32,808 nt of DNA from an uncultured Bdellovibrionales bacterium (GTDB taxonomy: Bacteria > Bdellovibrionota > Bdellovibrionia > Bdellovibrionales > UBA1609): assembly GCA_937936325.1 (NCBI GenBank), contig CALGWV010000134.1:1-32808 (forward strand), written 5' to 3'. The notes under the pieces are model-generated. The model saw only the letters and a list, made by a program, of their open reading frames with translations, did no database searches and was not told where the DNA came from. A program made the position numbers and the translations under genes. This document shows, piece after piece, positions 8,990 to 17,122 of this stretch; within the stretch, counting starts at the first letter, position 1, and each line of letters opens with the position of its first letter.

Positions 8990-8999
8990 GGAAGGAAAG

Positions 9000-9665
9000 A
9001 TGGGTCAAAAAGTCAATCCAATTGGATTAAGAGTCGGTGTTATTAGATCTTGGGATTCCAGATGGTTCGCTAAAGGGCCAGAGTACGCCAAAAATATCGC
9101 TGAAGATTTTAAAATTAGAAAGTATGTCATGAAACAGCTTTCACATGCTGGTGTTTCAAAAGTTGAAATTGAAAGAGCGGCTCAAAAAGTTAAAGTCATT
9201 ATTTCTACTGCTCGACCTGGTGTTGTGATTGGTAAAAAAGGTGCAGGGATTGATGCCTTAAAGCTTAGGCTTCAAAAATTTAGTGATTGTGATGTTTTTG
9301 TAAATATTCAAGAGGTGAGAAAGCCTGATGTCGATGCGCAGTTAGTAGCTCAAAATATTGCAAACCAGCTTGTGAAAAGAATTTCATGGAGACGTGCCCT
9401 GAAAAAAGCTTTAGGCGCAGGTGTTCGAGGCGGAGTGAGAGGGATTAAAATTCAAGTCAGTGGTCGTTTAGACGGAGCAGAAATTGCGAGAACTGAGTGG
9501 TACAACGAAAAAAGTGTCCCTCTTCATACTCTACGTGCTGATATAGATTATGGAGTGGCAGAAGCTCTCACTACTTACGGGATTATTGGAATTAAAGTTT
9601 GGATTTATCGTGGAGATGTAATGTCGTCCAAAGAAGCTCAGGAGGGTGGACATGCTAACGCCTAA
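9000..9665 (+). CDS. rpsC: 30S ribosomal protein S3
   Basis: S3 lies at the mRNA entry channel and has helicase-related function there. The 221 residues start [15 protein letters not shown], include a type II KH fold with [13 protein letters not shown] near residues 75-90, and the C-terminal domain with [15 protein letters not shown] strong AAGGAAGGA site precedes the ATG. The 3' end overlaps the L16 start by 14 bases, coupling the two. Confidence 0.96.
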   Translation: MGQKVNPIGLRVGVIRSWDSRWFAKGPEYAKNIAEDFKIRKYVMKQLSHAGVSKVEIERAAQKVKVIISTARPGVVIGKKGAGIDALKLRLQKFSDCDVFVNIQEVRKPDVDAQLVAQNIANQLVKRISWRRALKKALGAGVRGGVRGIKIQVSGRLDGAEIARTEWYNEKSVPLHTLRADIDYGVAEALTTYGIIGIKVWIYRGDVMSSKEAQEGGHANA

Positions 9666-10068
9666 AAGAATTAAATGGAGAAAGCAACGCAAATGTGTTC
9701 CCAAAGGGAAGGCCACCCGAGGAAATACTGTTGAGTTTGGCGACTATGGTCTTCAAAGTCTATCCTTAGGTCGTCTGACTTCGCGTCAAATCGAATCCAG
9801 CCGTATTGCTATTAATCGTTCTGTGAAAAGGGGCGGCAAGCTATGGATTAGAATATTTCCAGACGTGCCTATTACAAAAAAACCTGCTGAGGTTCGTATG
9901 GGTAAAGGAAAAGGATCTGTGGAATATTATGTAGCTCCAGTTAAGCCGGGAACTGTCCTTTTTGAAATGAATGGTGTTACGTTCGAAGAAGCCCAAGCTG
10001 CTTTTCGATTAGCAGCATATAAACTCCCGGTTAAGACAAAGTTGATTAAGAAAGAAGGTCTCCCATGA
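9652..10068 (+). CDS. rplP: 50S ribosomal protein L16
   Basis: L16 organises the A-site region of the large subunit. With the start at ATG 9652 the product begins [12 protein letters not shown], the universal opening, and has 138 residues. GGAGG at 9641-9645 lies six bases upstream and supports it over the GTG at 9646. The conserved [22 protein letters not shown] block is present. The gene starts inside rpsC and its stop overlaps rpmC by four bases (ATGA). Confidence 0.96.
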   Translation: MLTPKRIKWRKQRKCVPKGKATRGNTVEFGDYGLQSLSLGRLTSRQIESSRIAINRSVKRGGKLWIRIFPDVPITKKPAEVRMGKGKGSVEYYVAPVKPGTVLFEMNGVTFEEAQAAFRLAAYKLPVKTKLIKKEGLP

Positions 10069-10259
10069 AATATGAAGATATCAAAGACATGTCAGCAGAT
10101 GAGCTAGAGAAAAATGCTTCACAAGTACAAGCAGAATTGTTTGAACTGAAGATGAAGCATGCTTTGGGTCAGATTTCAAACCCGCTTCAAATCAGAGATA
10201 AAAGAAGAGCGTTTGCGAGGATCAAGACAGCAATGAACTCTAAGAAGGTGAACTCATGA
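10065..10259 (+). CDS. rpmC: 50S ribosomal protein L29
   Basis: L29 is a small helical-hairpin protein near the exit tunnel next to L23. The 64 residues show the family pattern D-M-S-x-D-E-L near the start, an [20 protein letters not shown] middle, and an RRAFARIKT end. The ATG and the stop both overlap neighbours by four bases, so rplP, rpmC and rpsQ form a tightly coupled trio. Confidence 0.94.
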   Translation: MKYEDIKDMSADELEKNASQVQAELFELKMKHALGQISNPLQIRDKRRAFARIKTAMNSKKVNS

Positions 10260-10543
10260 AACAAGGCGCTACTGAGACAGTAAGAGGACGAAAAAACGAA
10301 ATCGTTGGTGAAGTGATCAGTGACAAAATGGATAAGACCATTCGTGTAAGAGTTTTTAGACTTGTGAAGCATAGAAAATACTTAAAATATATCAAACGCA
10401 CTTCTGTATTTGTGGCACATGATGAGCTTAATACTGCCAAGACAGGAGATAAAGTAAGACTTCTGGAATCACGCCCACTCAGTAAAACGAAGCGTTGGAA
10501 GTTGTCGGCTGTTTTAAACCCTAATGGGCAAGAGGTAGATTAA
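10256..10543 (+). CDS. rpsQ: 30S ribosomal protein S17
   Basis: S17 is a primary 16S rRNA-binding OB-fold protein. The product has 95 residues, about ten more than the E. coli protein (84), mostly in a polar N-terminal lead ([15 protein letters not shown]). The core motifs [51 protein letters not shown] are intact. It overlaps rpmC by four bases and is followed by rplN after one base. Confidence 0.95.
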   Translation: MKQGATETVRGRKNEIVGEVISDKMDKTIRVRVFRLVKHRKYLKYIKRTSVFVAHDELNTAKTGDKVRLLESRPLSKTKRWKLSAVLNPNGQEVD

Positions 10544-10544
10544 A

Positions 10545-10913
10545 ATGATCCAAATGCAGAGTAAAATGGCTGTTGCCGATAATTCTGGAGCAAAGATTGT
10601 TCAGTGTATCAAAGTTCTTGGAGGTTCCAAAAGGCGTACAGCTGGAGTTGGAGACATTATTGTTGTTTCCATTAAAGAAGCCATCCCCAACTCGAAAGTT
10701 AAGAAAGGTGAAGTCGCTAAGGCTGTTATTGTTAGAACAATACATAAAATACGTCGTAATGATGGGACATATATTCGTTTTGATCAGAATGCTGCCGTTT
10801 TGTTAAATAATAATAAAGAACCTGTTGGAACTCGTATTTTTGGACCCGTAGCAAGAGAGTTACGTTCAAGAAATTTTGTTAAAATTTTATCCCTCGCCCC
10901 AGAGGTTCTTTAA
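10545..10913 (+). CDS. rplN: 50S ribosomal protein L14
   Basis: L14 contributes to intersubunit bridges and is bound by the silencing factor RsfS. All 122 residues match the family: [47 protein letters not shown], and [18 protein letters not shown] site lies in the end of rpsQ. In the E. coli order rplX (L24) should follow; here only 18 bases separate L14 from L5 and L24 is missing. Confidence 0.97.
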   Translation: MIQMQSKMAVADNSGAKIVQCIKVLGGSKRRTAGVGDIIVVSIKEAIPNSKVKKGEVAKAVIVRTIHKIRRNDGTYIRFDQNAAVLLNNNKEPVGTRIFGPVARELRSRNFVKILSLAPEVL

Positions 10914-10931
10914 AAGGATGAGAGTGAACTC

Positions 10932-11474
10932 ATGAGTTTTACTTATAATAAATATAAAGATGAAGTCATTGAGGCTCTTAAAAAAGAGCTTAATGAAAAA
11001 AACATAATGAATATTCCTAAGCTTGATAAAATTGTGGTCAACACATGTATTGCTGAGGCTGTTCAAAACCCTAAAGTGCTTAATGCCGCTGCTGAGGAAA
11101 TTACTCAGCTTACAGGTCAAAAAGCAGTGATCACTAAAGCGAAGAACGCCATTGCGAACTTTAAGCTGAGACGAGGTATGCCTTTAGGGGCCAGGGTGAC
11201 GCTAAGACGTGATAACGCCTGGAGCTTTTTAGATCGTTTAATACATGTTGCACTCCCACGTGTCAGAGATTTTCGTGGTCTTTCACCAAAAGGATTTGAT
11301 GGTCGCGGAAATTACAATATGGGTATTAAAGAGCAGATCATTTTTCCTGAGATTAGCTACGATAAAGTAGATAAAGTGCGTGGGATGAATATAACAATTT
11401 GTACATCGGCAAAGACAGATGAAGCAGGAAAAGCTTTGTTAAAGAGTCTTGGATTGCCTTTTAGGGATAAGTGA
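10932..11474 (+). CDS. rplE: 50S ribosomal protein L5
   Basis: L5 binds 5S rRNA with L18 and forms the central protuberance. The 180 residues contain [31 protein letters not shown]-like [30 protein letters not shown], and the [18 protein letters not shown] block, all standard. An AGGATGAGAG purine-rich site precedes the ATG. rpsN (S14), which normally follows, is absent: S8 begins seven bases after the stop. Confidence 0.96.
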   Translation: MSFTYNKYKDEVIEALKKELNEKNIMNIPKLDKIVVNTCIAEAVQNPKVLNAAAEEITQLTGQKAVITKAKNAIANFKLRRGMPLGARVTLRRDNAWSFLDRLIHVALPRVRDFRGLSPKGFDGRGNYNMGIKEQIIFPEISYDKVDKVRGMNITICTSAKTDEAGKALLKSLGLPFRDK

Positions 11475-11481
11475 GGTCGTA

Positions 11482-11871
11482 ATGGATAAAGTTGCAGAAT
11501 TTATTACTCGTATTAGAAATGCAGGTATTGCAAGACACGAAAAAGTGGATGTGCCTAATTCAAACCTAAGACAGGGCATTGCTAAAATTTTAAGAGATCA
11601 TGGTTACATCAAGGCCTTTCGTGTGGCGCAAGATGGAAAGCAGGGTTTAATGAGAGTGTACTTAAATTATAAGAACACAGGACAACCCTCCTTTGAAAAA
11701 TTACAAAGAGTTTCTAGCCCTGCACGCCGTGTTTATGTCAAAAGTGACAATATTCCAGTCATAAGATCGGGAATGGGACTTGCGATTTTAAGCACAAATA
11801 AGGGTGTTATTTCAAACTTTGAAGCTACAGAACAAAAAGTGGGCGGCGAAGTCCTCATTAAAGTATGGTAG
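11482..11871 (+). CDS. rpsH: 30S ribosomal protein S8
   Basis: S8 binds the central domain of 16S rRNA and is the autoregulator of the spc operon in E. coli. I set the start at ATG 11482 (GAGG six bases upstream, reading MDKVAEFITRIRNAG), giving 129 residues, the family length. A longer reading from 11449 would run into L5 and adds nothing conserved. The C-terminal GMGLAILSTNKGVIS and GGEVLIKVW motifs are present. Confidence 0.96.
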   Translation: MDKVAEFITRIRNAGIARHEKVDVPNSNLRQGIAKILRDHGYIKAFRVAQDGKQGLMRVYLNYKNTGQPSFEKLQRVSSPARRVYVKSDNIPVIRSGMGLAILSTNKGVISNFEATEQKVGGEVLIKVW

Positions 11872-11878
11872 GTAAAAT

Positions 11879-12418
11879 ATGTCTCGTATAGGTAAACAGC
11901 CCATTCCTCTCACAGATAAAGTGAACGTTGAAATTAAGCCAAACAGTGTTGTTGTCAAGAATTCAAATACTGAAATGCATATTTTGACTCACGGACATGT
12001 TGCAGTTTCACAAGAGGGAAATGAATTATTAGTAAAACGCAATGACGATACACAGCAATCAAGAGCTTATCATGGGCTTTACAGAAGTTTGATTGGCAAT
12101 GCAGTTCATGGTGTCACAACAGGGTGGAGTAAAACACTAGTACTTAATGGTGTAGGTTATCGTGCTTCACTAAAAGGGACTAGTTTGGAGCTTACATTGG
12201 GATACAGTCATCCAATTTCATATCCACTTCCTGATGGAATAACGGCTAAAGTTGATAAGCAGACAAAAATAACAGTGACCGGTGCTGATAAGGCTTTAGT
12301 AGGGCAGGTAGCTGCAAAAATTAGAGGGTTTAGACCTCCGGAACCATTTTTAGGTAAAGGGGTAAAATATGAGGACGAGTATATTCGTCGTAAAGCTGGT
12401 AAATCAGGTGCAAAATAG
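11879..12418 (+). CDS. rplF: 50S ribosomal protein L6
   Basis: L6 supports the factor-binding site near the sarcin-ricin loop. The 179 residues begin MSRIGKQPIPL, contain the duplicated L6 fold with VLNGVGYRASLKG and LGYSHPI, and end with the signature PEPFLGKGVKYEDEYIRRKAGKSG. A TAGGT site precedes the ATG. Order S8-L6-L18-S5 is canonical. Confidence 0.97.
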   Translation: MSRIGKQPIPLTDKVNVEIKPNSVVVKNSNTEMHILTHGHVAVSQEGNELLVKRNDDTQQSRAYHGLYRSLIGNAVHGVTTGWSKTLVLNGVGYRASLKGTSLELTLGYSHPISYPLPDGITAKVDKQTKITVTGADKALVGQVAAKIRGFRPPEPFLGKGVKYEDEYIRRKAGKSGAK

Positions 12419-12427
12419 GCGGATGAT

Positions 12428-12796
12428 ATGAGATTAAATTTTAAAAAGCGTACAGCGGATAGAACAGTATCCAGATTAAAGAAAAGAGTGAGAATCAGAA
12501 AGAAGATTTCTGGCACCGAGCTCAAACCCAGATTGTGTATATTTAAGAGTTCAAAAAACTTTTATGCCCAGGTCATTAATGACGTCACAGGAAAAACTCT
12601 TGTCAGTTGTTCTAGCCTAGGTGCAGGTCTCGGTAGTGCTAACTCTAAAATGGCTCAAGAAATTGGGAAAAAGATTGCCGCAAAAGCCATTGAGGCTAAC
12701 ATAAAAAGTGTAGTTTTTGACAGAAGCGGTTACCTCTATCATGGGCGCATTAAGGCCTTTGCAGATGCAGCTCGAGAAGCAGGCTTAGAGTTTTAA
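12428..12796 (+). CDS. rplR: 50S ribosomal protein L18
   Basis: L18 binds 5S rRNA. The 122 residues have the basic N-terminus ([13 protein letters not shown]), [19 protein letters not shown], and the C-terminal [24 protein letters not shown] typical of the family. An AGGCGGA site precedes the ATG. Length is normal. The stop is one base before the S5 start. Confidence 0.96.
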   Translation: MRLNFKKRTADRTVSRLKKRVRIRKKISGTELKPRLCIFKSSKNFYAQVINDVTGKTLVSCSSLGAGLGSANSKMAQEIGKKIAAKAIEANIKSVVFDRSGYLYHGRIKAFADAAREAGLEF

Positions 12797-12797
12797 T

Positions 12798-13286
12798 ATG
12801 GAGAATAATGTGGAAGCTAAGGAATATGAAGAAAGAGTTGTTGTTATTAACCGTGTTGCAAAAGTTGTAAAAGGGGGAAGAAGATTTTCTTTTTCCGCTC
12901 TTGTTGTTGCTGGTGATGGTGAAGGTTCAGTGGGCTTTGGTTCAGGCAAGGCCAATGAAGTTCCTGGGGCTATTAATAAAGCCGGACGTATTGCTAAAAA
13001 AGATGCAACGGCTTATGAGCTTAAAGATAACCGCACTATTCCTCACGAAGTTGTTGGAGTTTATGGAGCAGCAAAGGTTGTCCTAATTCCTGCTGCACCA
13101 GGAACTGGTGTGATTGCAGGGGGAGCTGTTCGAGCTGTTTTAGAAAGTGTAGGTATAAAAGATATACTGACTAAGTGTGTAGGAACACGTAATCCACACA
13201 ATGCAGTTAGGGCTACAATCCAAGGCTTATCACAGTTGGTGACAAAAGAATCAAAGGCTGCGGCCCTACAGGAAGTTGGAGTATAA
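12798..13286 (+). CDS. rpsE: 30S ribosomal protein S5
   Basis: S5 lies at the mRNA entry site and influences decoding accuracy. The 162 residues contain [39 protein letters not shown] and the RNA-binding [18 protein letters not shown] weak TTAGAG site precedes ATG 12798; a GTG at 12810 is an alternative that would remove four residues. Length fits the family (about 166). Confidence 0.96.
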   Translation: MENNVEAKEYEERVVVINRVAKVVKGGRRFSFSALVVAGDGEGSVGFGSGKANEVPGAINKAGRIAKKDATAYELKDNRTIPHEVVGVYGAAKVVLIPAAPGTGVIAGGAVRAVLESVGIKDILTKCVGTRNPHNAVRATIQGLSQLVTKESKAAALQEVGV

Positions 13287-13287
13287 G

Positions 13288-13479
13288 ATGTCAAAGAAGT
13301 TTGAGGTTCGTTTAAAAAGAAGTCTTATTGGACAAACCCAGAAACAAAAAGACACAGTTCGATGTTTGGGATTACGAAGAGTGAACTCTGTGAGTGTTGT
13401 TGATGATAATCCAGCCCATAGAGGACAAATTTTCAAAGTACAGCATCTTTTAGACGTTAAAGTTTTACAAGAATCTTAG
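13288..13479 (+). CDS. rpmD: 50S ribosomal protein L30
   Basis: L30 is a small, sometimes dispensable, large-subunit protein. Starting at ATG 13288, with GGAAG and TTGGAG purines just upstream, the product has 63 residues. It shows [26 protein letters not shown] and a final VKVLQES strand. An in-frame ATG at 13276 lies inside rpsE and is less likely. It sits between S5 and L15 as in E. coli. Confidence 0.95.
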   Translation: MSKKFEVRLKRSLIGQTQKQKDTVRCLGLRRVNSVSVVDDNPAHRGQIFKVQHLLDVKVLQES

Positions 13480-13491
13480 AGGTAAATGACC

Positions 13492-13971
13492 ATGAGTATT
13501 TTAAATCAATTAACATCGCAGACGGGTATTAAAACATCAAGAAAGCGAGTTGGACGCGGGGATAGCTCTGGATGGGGTGGAACCGCAGGTAAAGGACATA
13601 AAGGACAAAAAGCCAGAAGTGGTAAGGGCAAAGTTAGAATTGGCTTTGAAGGTGGTCAAACACCGATGATGCGTCGTCTTCCCAAGTTCGGTTTTACCAA
13701 TGCCTCTTTTAAAAAGAACTTCCGCGTGATCACTCTAGGCCAGTTAAGTCAGTTTACTGAAGAGGTGAACCCAGAAACTTTGTGGAAAGCTGGATTAATT
13801 AAAAAGAATGAAATGTATAAAATCCTAGTAAAGGGAGATATCACTTCTACACCTACAGTTTATGCTCATGCCTTTAGTGCTACCGCTAAGCAAAAGATTG
13901 AAGAAGCTGGTGGGAAAGTAGAACTAATTGAAATCCCTAAGTATGTGAGACCTCCTAAGAAGAAGAAGTAG
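13492..13971 (+). CDS. rplO: 50S ribosomal protein L15
   Basis: L15 is a late-assembly large-subunit protein with a long glycine-rich basic arm. I prefer ATG 13492, since AGAGGT (from 13478) is then spaced eight bases away; ATG 13486 would leave two. The 159 residues contain RKRVGRGDSSGWGGTAGKGHKG and FEGGQTPMMRRLPKFGF, both diagnostic. It ends KKKK. A 124-base gap to secY follows, the first real break in the operon. Confidence 0.96.
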   Translation: MSILNQLTSQTGIKTSRKRVGRGDSSGWGGTAGKGHKGQKARSGKGKVRIGFEGGQTPMMRRLPKFGFTNASFKKNFRVITLGQLSQFTEEVNPETLWKAGLIKKNEMYKILVKGDITSTPTVYAHAFSATAKQKIEEAGGKVELIEIPKYVRPPKKKK

Positions 13972-14095
13972 TAGTGTCTTTGGATGTTGTGCTTTAAAGA
14001 ATGGCGATTTTAGGTTTGATTAAAGTTACAATGAGATTCACAATATTTTAACGGATTAGAAGTTTACATTATTTACACACCTTCAGGATAGCAGC

Positions 14096-15418
14096 ATGTC
14101 AAAAATCGAAGCTTTTGCAAAAGATAGTCAACTCAAGAAAAAGTTATTATTTACTTTATTCATCTTAGTTATTTACAGAATTGGAGTTCAAGTTCCAGTT
14201 CCAGGTCTGGACTCCCAGGCAGTAGGAGACTTTTTTAGAAACCAAAGTGCAGGTCTCTTTGGTCTTTTCAACTCTTTTACTGGTGGCGCCTTAGAAAAAT
14301 TTAGTATTTTTGCATTAGGTATTATGCCCTACATCTCTGCCTCAATTATTTTTCAGTTACTTCAGGCTAGTGTTCCATCTCTTGCTGCATTGAAGAAAGA
14401 GGGAAACCAAGGGCAGAAGAAGATCAATCAATACACTCGTTATGCCACAGTCCTTTTGTGTTTATTTCAGGGTTATGGAATGTCCAAATGGCTCATGAAT
14501 TCAAGTAGTCCCAGCGGAGCCCCACTTGTTGTGACAACGAGTTTTGGAGGAGTTCCTTTCATTGTCATGTGTGTGATGACTCTTATGGCCGGAACTTGTT
14601 TCCTTATGTGGCTAGGGGAGCAAATTAGTGAACGTGGTATTGGTAATGGGATTAGTTTAATTATCTATGCAGGAATCGCGGCGGGTATCCCAAGTGGTGC
14701 TGCAAGTATGTGGAAGCAAATCTCTATTGGTGAAATGAGCCAGCTGATTGCACTAGCTGTTTTATTTGGAATTGTATTGTTGATTGCTTTCATCATTTAT
14801 ATGGAGGTCGCCCAGCGGCGGGTCCCAGTGCAGTACTCGCAAAAAGGCATGGGTAAAGATTCTGTTAAAAAAGCAGGGAGCCACCTTCCTCTTAAAATTA
14901 ACTTTGCCAACGTCATTCCACCTATTTTTGCAAGTTCACTTTTGATGTTCCCTGCGACAATGACCCAGTTTTTTGATTATCAATGGCTTCAGAATTTACA
15001 ATCACAGTTTATGCCAACAGGTGCTCTTTATAATGTCATTTTTGTGGCTCTAGTTGTGTTCTTTTGTTTTTTCTACACTGAAATTGTATTTAACCCTCAA
15101 GATGTTTCTGATAATTTAAAAAAGCAGGGTGGATTCATACCAGGAATACGTGCTGGGCGCTCTACGGCAGAGTACCTTAAAAAAGTTTTAGATCGTTTGA
15201 CCGTTTTTGGAGCTATTTATTTGAGTGCTGTTTGTATTTTACCCACCTTGGCCACTGAAAAGTTCAATCTTCCGTTTTTTATCGGTGGAACTAGTATTTT
15301 GATTTTAGTGGGTGTGGCTATCGATTTTATGCAACAGGTTCAAGGGCACTTAATCTCCAGTCGTTATGACGGGATGGCTAAAGTGGCAAAATCTAAGCGC
15401 AAAAGAGTTCAGTATTAG
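14096..15418 (+). CDS. secY: SecY, protein translocase channel subunit
   Basis: SecY is the inner-membrane pore of the general secretion pathway with SecE and SecG. The 440 residues have ten predicted membrane segments, the plug-region FNSFTGGALEKFSIFALGIMPY near 55-75, SERGIGNGISLIIYAGI, the cytoplasmic loop with EVAQRRVPVQYS, and the C-terminal NPQDVSDNLKKQGGFIPGIR. Length is typical (443 in E. coli). CAGGATA precedes the ATG. The 124 bases before it contain a possible -10 TACAAT at 14027-14032 with a poor -35, so an internal promoter is possible but unproven. Confidence 0.97.
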   Translation: MSKIEAFAKDSQLKKKLLFTLFILVIYRIGVQVPVPGLDSQAVGDFFRNQSAGLFGLFNSFTGGALEKFSIFALGIMPYISASIIFQLLQASVPSLAALKKEGNQGQKKINQYTRYATVLLCLFQGYGMSKWLMNSSSPSGAPLVVTTSFGGVPFIVMCVMTLMAGTCFLMWLGEQISERGIGNGISLIIYAGIAAGIPSGAASMWKQISIGEMSQLIALAVLFGIVLLIAFIIYMEVAQRRVPVQYSQKGMGKDSVKKAGSHLPLKINFANVIPPIFASSLLMFPATMTQFFDYQWLQNLQSQFMPTGALYNVIFVALVVFFCFFYTEIVFNPQDVSDNLKKQGGFIPGIRAGRSTAEYLKKVLDRLTVFGAIYLSAVCILPTLATEKFNLPFFIGGTSILILVGVAIDFMQQVQGHLISSRYDGMAKVAKSKRKRVQY

Positions 15419-15419
15419 T

Positions 15420-15436
15420 CACTATTTTTAATAGTG
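15420..15436 (+). repeat. Short perfect hairpin between secY and adk
   Basis: CACTATT and AATAGTG pair over a three-base TTT loop, beginning two bases after the secY stop. No U-tract follows, so it is not a classical terminator; it may protect the 3' end or modulate read-through into adk. Confidence 0.35.
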
Positions 15437-15494
15437 GCTCAGAGTTTGTAATAAATGCTTAAAGTAAAGTGGAGTTGGAGATTGATTTTATGAG

Positions 15495-16133
15495 ATGGCT
15501 CAGATGATTGTGATCATGTTTGGACCTCCTGGTAGTGGTAAGGGAACACAGTCTTCTTTACTTAAGGAAAAGCGAGGTTGGTCTCATTTGAGTACTGGAG
15601 ACATCTTAAGATCCGAGGTGAAGCAGCAGACTGAGCTGGGTTTGAAAGCTAAAGCTTTCATGGAGTCCGGGCAGCTGGTACCTGACCAACTTGTAATCGA
15701 TATGCTTTTTGCCCATATGGATGGGGCTGAAGGCGCTATTTTAGATGGGTTTCCTAGAACCTTAACACAGGCGCAAGCCCTAGAGGCTGAGCTTGGAAAA
15801 AGGGAATTGGATTATAAAGTATTTTCTTTGGAGTTGTCTCAGGAAGAACTGGAAACCCGCCTGACAGGCAGAAGGGTCTGTTCATCTTGTGGTACATTAT
15901 ATCATTTGAATTTTTTCCCTCCGGCTCAAGAGGGGCAGTGTGATAGCTGTCAGAGTCAGTTGGAGCAAAGACCTGATGATAGTTTAGAAGTGGTTCGTAA
16001 GAGACTTAGTGTGTATTTTGAGCAGACCTATCCTGTAAAGGCCTTTTACGAGGAATTAGGAAAGCTGAAAAGCCTTGATGGGACTATGGATAAACATGAG
16101 ATACAAAACTCTATCCATATGAACATTAATTAG
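15495..16133 (+). CDS. adk: Adenylate kinase with zinc-type LID
   Basis: Adenylate kinase interconverts ATP, ADP and AMP in the cytoplasm. The 212 residues have P-loop GPPGSGKGT (10-18), DGFPRT (84-89), and a LID holding four cysteines at 129, 132, 149 and 152 (C-x2-C-x16-C-x2-C). This is the zinc-binding LID known from Gram-positive and several other bacteria; enteric enzymes lack it. The site GGAG at 15477-15480 is rather far from ATG 15495. ATG 15504 (MIVIMFGPPG) is a plausible shorter start, closer to the family norm. Placement right after secY is common in Gram-positives, where map and infA follow; neither is here. Confidence 0.96.
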   Translation: MAQMIVIMFGPPGSGKGTQSSLLKEKRGWSHLSTGDILRSEVKQQTELGLKAKAFMESGQLVPDQLVIDMLFAHMDGAEGAILDGFPRTLTQAQALEAELGKRELDYKVFSLELSQEELETRLTGRRVCSSCGTLYHLNFFPPAQEGQCDSCQSQLEQRPDDSLEVVRKRLSVYFEQTYPVKAFYEELGKLKSLDGTMDKHEIQNSIHMNIN

Positions 16134-16196
16134 GATAGGACTAGACATCTGATTTTTGAAGTGTTATTTTTTCATGTTTTTAGAGGATAAATAATT

Positions 16197-16310
16197 ATGA
16201 AAGTTCGTCCATCAGTTAAAAAGATGTGTGTAAAGTGTAAGTTAATTAAGAGAAAGGGTGTCATTCGCGTAATATGTGAAAACCCTAAACATAAACAAAG
16301 ACAGGGTTAG
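16197..16310 (+). CDS. rpmJ: 50S ribosomal protein L36
   Basis: This 37-residue protein was found by reading the sequence directly. It starts [15 protein letters not shown], then GVIRVIC, and ends PKHKQRQG, matching the zinc-bearing (C+) form of L36. The ligands are C11, C14, C27 and H32. AGAGGA (16182-16187) lies nine bases before the ATG. It ends one base before the S13 start codon. The position secY-(adk)-rpmJ-rpsM agrees with known operon order. Confidence 0.95.
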   Translation: MKVRPSVKKMCVKCKLIKRKGVIRVICENPKHKQRQG

Positions 16311-16311
16311 T

Positions 16312-16683
16312 ATGGCACGTATATCAGGAGTAGACCTCCCTAAAAATAAAAGACTTGAAGTGGCTTTGACTTATATCTATGGGATAGGCACAAGCTCTGC
16401 CCGTAAGATTTGTGATGAGCTCAAAATGAGTGTAGATATGAAAACAGAAGAATTAGGTGATGACCATCTTCTTAAAATTAGATCTTATATTGAAAGCAAT
16501 CACAAAGTTGAAGGTGACCTTAAAAGAGAAGTAGGTCTGTCTTTAAAGCGACTGATGGATTTAGGATGTTATCGTGGTTTAAGACATCGTAGAGGTTTGC
16601 CTGTGCGTGGACAAAGCACACGTCAGAATGCACGTACTCGTAAAGGTCCAAAGAAAACTGTGGCCAACAAGAAAAAAGCTTAA
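16312..16683 (+). CDS. rpsM: 30S ribosomal protein S13
   Basis: S13 forms bridges to the large subunit and contacts P-site tRNA. From ATG 16312 the product begins [14 protein letters not shown] and has 123 residues, the family length; a reading from 16276 would overlap rpmJ. Conserved parts are [17 protein letters not shown] and the C-terminal [26 protein letters not shown], abbreviated here to its RGLPVRGQ core. An AGGG site lies in the end of rpmJ. Confidence 0.96.
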   Translation: MARISGVDLPKNKRLEVALTYIYGIGTSSARKICDELKMSVDMKTEELGDDHLLKIRSYIESNHKVEGDLKREVGLSLKRLMDLGCYRGLRHRRGLPVRGQSTRQNARTRKGPKKTVANKKKA

Positions 16684-16702
16684 ACTTTAGGAAGTTATAT
16701 TT

Positions 16703-17086
16703 ATGTCAGCTAAATCTACTAAAAAGAAAATTAAAAAAAACATCCCAAATGGTAAGTGCTACATTCAGGCCGGCTTTGGGAATATTATCATGACTATAAC
16801 TGACCCTACGGGACAGACGGTAGCCTGGTCTTCTGCTGGGGTTATGAAGTTTAAGGGCGGCCGAAAAGCGACCCCTTATGCTGCTCAGCTTGTTGCTGAA
16901 GACGTTTGTAAGAAAGCTATGGATCACGGTGTGAAAACTGTGGATGTCTTGTTAAAAGGCCCTGGTGCTGGACGTGAGCCGGCTTTAAGAGCTATGGCTG
17001 CTGCTGGAATGAGAATCAGCACAATGAGAGATACAACTCCAGTTCCTCACAATGGTTGTCGTCCTCCTAAAAGACGTCGTATTTAG
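16703..17086 (+). CDS. rpsK: 30S ribosomal protein S11
   Basis: S11 lies on the platform and contacts the mRNA exit region. The 127 residues have a lysine-rich N-terminus, [43 protein letters not shown] and a C-terminal [17 protein letters not shown], fully typical. An AGGAAG site precedes the ATG. In E. coli rpsD (S4) follows; here rpoA follows after 36 bases, so S4 must be elsewhere. Confidence 0.97.
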   Translation: MSAKSTKKKIKKNIPNGKCYIQAGFGNIIMTITDPTGQTVAWSSAGVMKFKGGRKATPYAAQLVAEDVCKKAMDHGVKTVDVLLKGPGAGREPALRAMAAAGMRISTMRDTTPVPHNGCRPPKRRRI

Positions 17087-17098
17087 ATTTAATTTTTT

Positions 17099-17114
17099 GT
17101 TCTAACGGGAGAAC
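17099..17114 (+). promoter_or_regulatory. Hairpin enclosing the rpoA ribosome-binding site
   Basis: GTTCT (17099-17103) pairs with AGAAC (17110-17114) over the loop AACGGG. The loop and 3' arm contain the GGGAG (17107-17111) that is the only Shine-Dalgarno candidate for rpoA. The small fold could tune initiation of rpoA separately from the ribosomal genes. Five base pairs is modest. Confidence 0.3.
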
Positions 17115-17122
17115 CTACTAGC

